From contig NC_133389.1 in the NCBI RefSeq assembly GCF_047511655.1, forward strand, positions 128,471,973 through 128,535,972: a DNA stretch of 64,000 bases, written 5' to 3'. This DNA is from Castor canadensis (taxonomy: Eukaryota; Chordata; Mammalia; Rodentia; Castoridae). How positions within the stretch are numbered: position 1 is the stretch's first letter; each line of letters opens with the position of its first letter. Shown one piece after another: positions 57,921-64,000 of the stretch. The notes under the pieces were generated by a model. The model saw only the letters and a list, made by a program, of their open reading frames with translations, was not told the DNA's origin and did no database searches. Both the position numbers and the translations under genes were made by a program.

Positions 57921-58399
57921 TTTTCTTTTTTTTTTATTCATATGTGCATACAATGTTTGGGTCATTTTCCCCCCTTCCTCCCACCCTTCCCTTGCCCCCC
58001 CTCCTTTACACACCCTTACCTCTTGCTACCCAGCAGAAACTATTTTGCCCTTATCTCTAATTTTGTTGAAGAGAGAGTATAAGCAATAATAGGAAGGACC
58101 AAGGGTTTTTGCTAGTTGAGATAAGATAGCTATACAGGGAGTTGACTTGCATTGATTTCCTGTGCATGTGTGTTACCTTCTAAGTTAATTCTTCTTGAAC
58201 TAACCTTTTCTCTAGTTCCTGGTCCCCTTCTCCTATTGGCCTCCGTTGCTTTTAAGTATCTACTTTAGTTTCTCTGCGTTGACAGCAACAAATGCTATCT
58301 AGTTTTTTAGGTGTCTTACCTATCCTCACCCCTCCCTTGTGTGCTCTCGCTTTTATCATGTGCTCATAGTCCAATCCCCTTGTTGTGTTTGCCCTTGAT
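57921..58399 (-). other. L1 3'UTR and poly-A tail
   Basis: The plus strand shows a T-rich tail ('ttttcttttctttttttt'), 'attcatatgtgcatac' and a C-rich tract at 57968-58012 (G-rich on the sense strand). A unique stretch reads to the ORF2 stop at 58400-58402. The G-rich tract has quadruplex potential, a known feature of L1 3'UTRs. Confidence 0.93.
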
Positions 58400-61300
58400 C
58401 TAATGTCCGCATATGAGGGAGAACATATGATTTTTGGTCTTTTGGGCCAGGCTAACCTCACTCAGAATGATGTTCTCCAATTCTATCCATTTCCCTGCAA
58501 ATGATAACATTTCATTCTTCTTCATGGATGCATAAAATTCCATTGTGGATAAATGTCACATTTTTCTAATCCATTCATCAGTGGTGGGGCGTCTTGGCTG
58601 TTTCCATAACTTGGCTATTGTGAATAGTGCTGCAATAAACATGGGTGTGCAGGTGCCTCTGGAGTAACCTATGTCACAGTCTTTTGGGTATATCCCCAAG
58701 AGTGGTATTGCTGGATCATATGGTAGATCAATGTTTAGCTTTTTAAGTAGCCTCCAAATTTTTTTCCAGAGTGGTTGTACTAGTTTACATTCCCACCAGC
58801 AATATAAGAGGGTTCCTTTTTTCCCTGCATCCTTGCCAGTGGTGTTGCTAATGATGGCTATTCTAACAGGGGTGAGGTGGAATCTAATTGTGGTTTTAAT
58901 TTGCATTTCCTTTATTGCTAGAGATGATGAGCATTTTTTCATGTGTTTTCTGGCCATTTAAATTTCTTCTTTTGAGAAAGTTCTGTTTAGTTCACTTGCC
59001 CATTTCTTTATTGGTTCATTAATAATTTTGGGAGAATTTAGTTTTTTAAGTTCCTTATATATTCTGGTTATCAGTCCTTTGTCTGATGTGTAGCTGGCAA
59101 ATATTTTCTCTCACTCTGTGGGTGGTCTCTTCAGTTTAGAGACCATTTCTTTTATTGAGCAGAAGCTTTTAAGTTTTATGAAGTCCAATTTATCTATGCG
59201 ATCTCTTAGCTGCTGTGCTGCTGGGGTTCCACTGAGAAAGTTCTTGCCTATTCCTATTAATTCCAGAGTATTTCCTACACTTTCCTGTACCAACTTTAGA
59301 GTTTGGGGTCTGATGTTAAGATCCTTGATCCATTTTGAGTTAATATTGGTATAGGATGATATACATGGATATACTTTCAGTTTTTTGCAGACTGCTAACC
59401 AGTTTTCTCAGCAGTTTTTGTTGAAGAGGCTGTCTTTTCTCCATCGTATATTTTTAGTGCTTTTGTCAAAGACAAGTTAGTTATAGTTGTGTGGCTTCAT
59501 ATCTGGATCCTCTATTCTGTTCCACTGGTCTTCATGTCTGTTTTTCGGCCAGTACCATGCTGTTTTTATTGTTATTGCTTTGTAATATAGTTTGAAGTTG
59601 GGTATCGTGATACCTCCAGTATTGTTCTTTTGACTGAGTATTGCCTTGGCTATTCTAGGCCTCTTGTGTTTCCATATAAATTTAACGGTAGATTTTTTAA
59701 TCTCTTTAATGAATGTCATTGGAATTTTGATGGGAATTGCATTAAACATGTAGATTACTTTTGGGAGTATAGACATTTTTACTATGTGGATTCTACCAAT
59801 CCATGAGCACGGGAGATCTCTCCACTTTCTATAGTCATCCTCAATCTCTTTCTTCAGAAGTGTATAGTTTTCCTTATAGAGGTCATTCACATCCTTTGTT
59901 AAGTTTACACCTAGGTATTTGATTTTTCCTGAGACTATTGTAAATGGAATTGTTTTCATATATTCATTCTCAATTTGTTCATTATTAGTGTATAGAAATG
60001 CTAATGATTTTTCTATGTTGATTTTATATCCTACTACCTTGCTATAGCTATTGATGGTGTCTAGGAGCTTTTGAGTAGAGTTTTTTGGGTCTTTAAGGTA
60101 TAGGATCATATCATCTGCAAATAGGGATATTCTGACAGTTTCTTTACTTATTGGTATTCCTTTTATTCCTTCTTCTTGCCTAATTGCTCTGGCTAGAAAT
60201 TCCAGTACTAGGTTGAATAGGAGTGGAGATAGTGGGCATCCTTGTCTAGTACCTGACTTTAGAGGGAATGGTTTCAATTTTTCCCCGTTAAGTATAATGC
60301 TGACTGTAGGTTTGTCATATATAGCTTTTATAATGTTGAGGTACTTTCCTTCTATTCCTAGTTTTCTTAGAGCTTTTATCATGAAATGGTGTTGGATCAT
60401 ATCAAAGGCTTTTTCTGCATCTATTGAGAAGATCATGTGGTTTTTGTCTTTGCTTCTGTTAATGTGGTTTATTGCATTTATTGATTTTCGTATGTTGAAC
60501 TACCCCTGCATCCCTGCGATGAAGCCTACTTGGTTGTGGTGAATGATCTTTTTGATGTGTTGCTGAATTCAGTTTGCCATTATTTTGTTGAGGATTTTTG
60601 CATCAATGTTCATTAAGGAGATTGGCCTATAGTTCTCCTTTTTGGAGGTGTCTTTGCCTGGTTTGGGGATAAGTGTAATACTGGCTTCATAAAAAGTGTC
60701 AGGCAGTTTTCCTTCCCTTTCTATTTCATGGAACAGTTTAAGGAGGGTTGGTATCAGTTCTTCTTTGAAGTCTGATAGAATTCAGCAGAGAATCCATCAG
60801 GTCCTGGACTTTTCTTTTGGGGAGACTCTTGATTGCTGCTTCAATTTCATTTTGTGTTATAGATCTACTCAGGTGATTAATTTCCTCTTGATTCAGTTTT
60901 GGATGATCATATGTATCTAGAAATCTGTCCATTTCTTTAAGATTTTCAAATTTATTTGAATATAGTTTCTTGAAGTAGTGTCTGATGATTTCCTGGACTT
61001 CCATGGTGTTTGTTGTTATCTCCCCTTTTGCATTCCTGATTCTACTGATTTGGGTTTTTCTCTCCTCATTTTAGTCAGGTTTGCCAGGGGTCTGTCAATC
61101 TTATTTATTTTTTCAAAGAACCAACTTTTTGTTTCATTAATTCTTTGTATGGTTTTTTTGGTTTCTATTTCATTGATTTCAGCTCTTATTTTTATTATTT
61201 CTCTCCTATTTGTTTTGGATTTGCTTGTTCTTGTTTTTCTAGGAGTTTGAAATGTATCATTAGGTCATTGATTTGGGATCTTTCAGTCTTTTTAATATAT

Positions 61301-62208
61301 GCAGTCATGGCTATAAACTTTCCTCTCAGGACTGCCTTTGCTGTGTCCCATAGGTTCCGGTAGGTTGTGTTTTCATTTTCATTGACTTCCAGGAACTTTT
61401 TAATTTCCTCTTGTATTTCATCAATGACCCATTGTTCATTAAGCAGTGAGTTATTAAGTTTCCAGCTGTTTTCATGTTTTTTGTCTTTATTTTTGTTGTT
61501 GAGTTCTAGTTTTATTGCATTGTGACCAGATAGAATTCATGGTATAATTTCTATTTTCTTATATTTGCTGAGGCTTGCTTTGTGCCCTAGGATGTGATCT
61601 ATTTTGGAGAAGGTTCCATGGGCTGCTGAGAAGAATGTATATTGTGTAGAAGTTGGATGAAGTGTTCTGTAGACATCAACTATGTCCATTTGATCTATGG
61701 TATATTTTAGATCTTGGATTTCTTTATTGATTTTTTGTTTGGATGACCTATCTATTGATGATAATGGGGTGTTAAAGTCTCCCACGACCACCATGTTGTA
61801 GTTAATATATGCTTTTAGGTCCTTCAGGGTATGTTTGATGAAATGGGGTGTGTTGACATTGGGTGCATGTAGGTTCATAATTGTTATTCCCTTTTGGTCT
61901 ATTTCCCTTTTATTAGTATTGAATGTCCTTCTTTATCTCGTTGATCAATGTACATTTGAAATCTACTTTGTCAGAGATAAGTATTGCTGCTCCTGCCTGT
62001 TTTTGGGTCCATTGACTTGGTAAATCTTCTTCCAGCCTTTCATCCTAAGCCTATGCTTATTTCTGTCAGTGAGATGGGTCTCCTGTAAGCAACAAATTGT
62101 TGGATCTTTCTTTTTAATCCAGTTCATCAAACGATGCCTTTTGATGGGGGAATTAAGTCCATTAACATTAAGTGTTAGTACTGATAGGTATGTGGTGATT
62201 CCTGTCAT
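58400..62208 (-). pseudogene. L1 ORF2 (endonuclease-reverse transcriptase), inactivated
   Basis: Once encoded the bifunctional protein that nicks target DNA and reverse-transcribes. The start MTGITTYLSVLTLNVNGLNS at 62208 has the endonuclease Asn; QETHL follows. A one-base loss in an A-run near 61990 breaks the frame. GDFNTPLS and SKIDHILGHK survive (61537-61878). A TGA (61537-61539) follows, then the SDH motif reads SGH. The RT has GCPLSPLLF and FADD (60110-60121) within an open 59477-60436. The C-terminal cysteine motif has lost two Cys and its His is Tyr ([10 protein letters not shown]). About 1,269 codons long, the family's normal size. Confidence 0.95.
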
Positions 62209-62258
62209 TTAGTTGTCTTAGTTGTTTGAAGGTTTGGTTGTGTGTACCTAAATTGAGG

Positions 62259-63460
62259 TTACTCTCTACTTTCTTGCTTTTTCTTTTCCTGTAGTTTGGT
62301 GCTGCCAGCCCTTTCACAGTTATGTTGGGTTTCACTTTCTGTGTGCAGAATCCCTTGAAGAATCTTTTGTAGTGGTGGCTTTGTGGTCACATGTTGTTTT
62401 AGTTTCTGCTTATCATGGAAGACTTTTATTGCTCCATCAATTTTGAATGATAGTTTTGCTGGGTAGAGTATCCTGGGGTTGAAGTTATTTTCATTCAGTG
62501 CCCAGAAGATCTCACCCCACGCTCTTCTTGCTTTTAATGTTTCTGTCGAGGAGTCTGCTGTGATTTTGATGGGTTTAACTTTGTATGTTATTTGTATTTT
62601 CTCTCTTACAGCCTTTAATATTCTTTCTCAGGTCTCTGTACTTGTTGTTTTAATGATAATATGGCATGGGGTAGTTCTATTTTGGTCAGGTCTGTTTGGT
62701 GTTCTGAAGGCCTCTTGCATCTATATGGGAATAGATTTCTCTAGATTTGGGAAATTTTCTGTTATTATTTGTTGAATATATTATGCATTCCCTTTGCTTG
62801 CAGCTTTTCTCCTTCTTCAATGCCCATGATTCTCAGGTTTGGTCTTTTGATGGAGTTGGTGAGTTCTTGCATTTTCTTTTCACAGGTCTTGAGTTGTTTA
62901 ACTAATAGTTCTTCAGTTTTTCCTTTAATTACCATTTCATCTTCGAGTTCTGAGATTCTGTCTTCTGTTTGTTCTATTCTGCTGGATTGGCTTTCCATTT
63001 TGTTTTGCAATTCATTTTCGTTCTTTTTTCTGAGGTTTTCCATATCCTGGGTCATTTCCTCTTTAATGTTGTCTATTTTTGTCCTGAGTTCATTTATCTC
63101 TTTATTAGTCATGTTCTTTGTTTCACTTTGGTGTTTATACAGTGCTTCTATGGTTTCTTTTATTTCTTCTTGTGCTTTCTCAAATTCTCTATTTTTGTGT
63201 TTTGGAATTTCTTGAGTGTCTCCTGTACATTTTGGTTGACCATATCCAGTATCATCTCCATAAAATTCTCATTGATTACCTGTAGGATTTCTTCTTTTAG
63301 ATTATTCTTGTTGGGCTTCATTGGGTTCTTTGGCATAGTTTATCTTCATTTTATTGGAGTCTGTATCTGAGTATCTGTTTTCTTCATTTCCCTTTGGTTC
63401 CTGTACTAATTTTTTGCTGTGGGGAAACTGGTTTCCCTGTTTTTTCTGTCTTCCCATCAT
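62259..63460 (-). pseudogene. L1 ORF1 (RNA-binding coiled-coil protein), frameshifted
   Basis: ORF1p trimerises through a coiled coil and coats L1 RNA. The start MMGRQKKQGNQFPHSKK is at 63460. A heptad-rich segment (62765-63112) includes RISELEDEM, and NLRIMGIEEGE begins the RRM. The C-terminal domain is readable at 62259-62620 (ARRAWGEIFWALNENNF, ILYPAKLSFKIDG), ending at TAA 62259-62261. At least three frameshifts, near 63305, 63195 and 62780, break about 400 codons. The ends are certain; intermediate joins are inferred. Confidence 0.9.
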
Positions 63461-64000
63461 TGCCCTTGGTGTTCTTATTGTCCCTTTACTGTGTGCAATT
63501 AAGTATTTTCTAGCTTGTAATAATAACAATGGTGATATTTAGAATGGAAGGGTGAGAGGAGAGGGAAAGCAAAGAAGGTAAAGAAAAAGGGAAAAACAAA
63601 CAAGTAAAAAAAGTTTCAAAGATATAAACATGGAGAGATAGTGTACTAATCAACAGTATGCTAAACAGGCATTAAAGAGTCAGAGAGAGGATTGAAAAAT
63701 AAAATTTAAAAAATCTCCAAATTCAAATGCAATGAAGTTTCAATCTTAATAATTTTGGTGTTAGTCCCTCAGCCTCCAATCCTGGAGATGGTGTCTCAGA
63801 AGTATTTCTGTCATTGTCTCATCAAAGGGGAAAAAAACAAAATAAATAAATAAATAAACAAACAAAAACACCACAAAGTGTCCCAAGTTCAAATGCAATA
63901 CAGTTTCAGTAAGTTTTTCAGCATGCAGGTGTAGTTCAGTTGTTGTCTCATCAAAGGAAGAGAGAGAAAAAAAAAAAAGAGTCTGGAGACAGTTCTGTGA
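63461..64000 (-). promoter_or_regulatory. L1 5'UTR (partial)
   Basis: Sequence upstream of ORF1 and continuing past the window. It holds two tandem-repeat units (63718-63883 and 63884 onward) and an AAAT-rich tract at 63839-63870. L1 5'UTRs act as internal pol II promoters; activity of this copy is unknown. Confidence 0.75.
63718..63960 (-). repeat. Monomer-like tandem repeat in L1 5'UTR
   Basis: Unit 1 (63718-63883) and unit 2 (from 63884) share 'ttcaaatgcaat..agtttca' at their starts and 'ttgtctcatcaaagg' further on (63815-63828, 63943-63957). The start-to-start period is 166 bp, and unit 1 carries about 20 extra bp. Mouse L1 promoters are built from such monomers. Confidence 0.7.

Larger units (their letters stand above)
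57921..64000 (-). mobile_element. Near full-length L1 LINE, 5' end beyond window
   Basis: At least 6.08 kb: 3' tail and 3'UTR (57921-58399), ORF2 (58400-62208), a 50-bp inter-ORF gap, ORF1 (62259-63460) and 5'UTR (63461 to edge). Parts are in canonical L1 order. The same lineage provides the 3'UTR copies at 33505-33990 and 49620-50098. Several frameshifts, stops and a lost cysteine motif make this copy non-autonomous. The 5' TSD cannot be seen. Confidence 0.97.

Noticed and set aside
62769..63370. 148- and 133-codon plus-strand frames, Phe/Ser rich
   Set aside because: Antisense shadows of L1 ORF1 on the minus strand.
57921..64000. Potentially active L1
   Set aside because: Multiple frameshifts and stops in both ORFs and loss of catalytic and cysteine residues exclude autonomy.

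Overview
The window reads as non-coding DNA from a rodent nuclear genome. I found no host protein-coding exon, tRNA gene, rRNA gene, operon, CRISPR array or prokaryotic feature. The organism call rests on repeats: many 7SL-derived B1-type SINEs and ID-type (tRNA-like) SINEs, including B1+ID fusions, plus young L1 LINEs beside older mammalian L2, MIR, MaLR LTR and hAT fossils. B1 and ID together point to rodents. I see no murid B2 or B4 SINEs, and the ID arm (SINE 3' half with a 'cctagcaag' core and a 'ccagtacc' end) resembles my recollection of beaver/castorimorph SINEs. The order is well supported; the family is a guess.

Layout. 0-5 kb: MaLR LTRs, an L2 tail, a hAT fossil split by an LTR, and a short retroposed element. 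5-11 kb: mostly unassigned single-copy sequence with a MIR and one weak conserved-element candidate. 11.8-13.8 kb: one ancient L2-like element cut twice by LTRs. 14-31 kb: LTRs, MIRs, SINEs, microsatellites and two old L1 3' ends. 31.8-34.6 kb: an ancient L1 carrying a younger L1 and a 40-bp U2 snRNA fragment. 36.2-37.3 kb: two motif-dense blocks that look like developmental enhancers. 41-50 kb: dense SINEs and a 5'-truncated L1 that appears to carry 3'-transduced DNA. 52.1-55.8 kb: a CTCF-like motif followed by a run of repeat-poor, homeodomain/POU/E-box/RFX-rich blocks, the best regulatory candidates here. 57.9-64 kb: an almost full-length, inactivated L1 on the minus strand whose 5' end leaves the window and whose 5'UTR contains monomer-like tandem repeats.

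The whole looks like part of a mammalian gene desert near a developmental regulator: regulatory islands in a bed of transposon fossils. Conservation cannot be measured here, so regulatory calls are inferences from motif density and lack of repeats. Repeat family names are from memory and edges are usually good to 10-30 bp, except where target-site duplications fix them.
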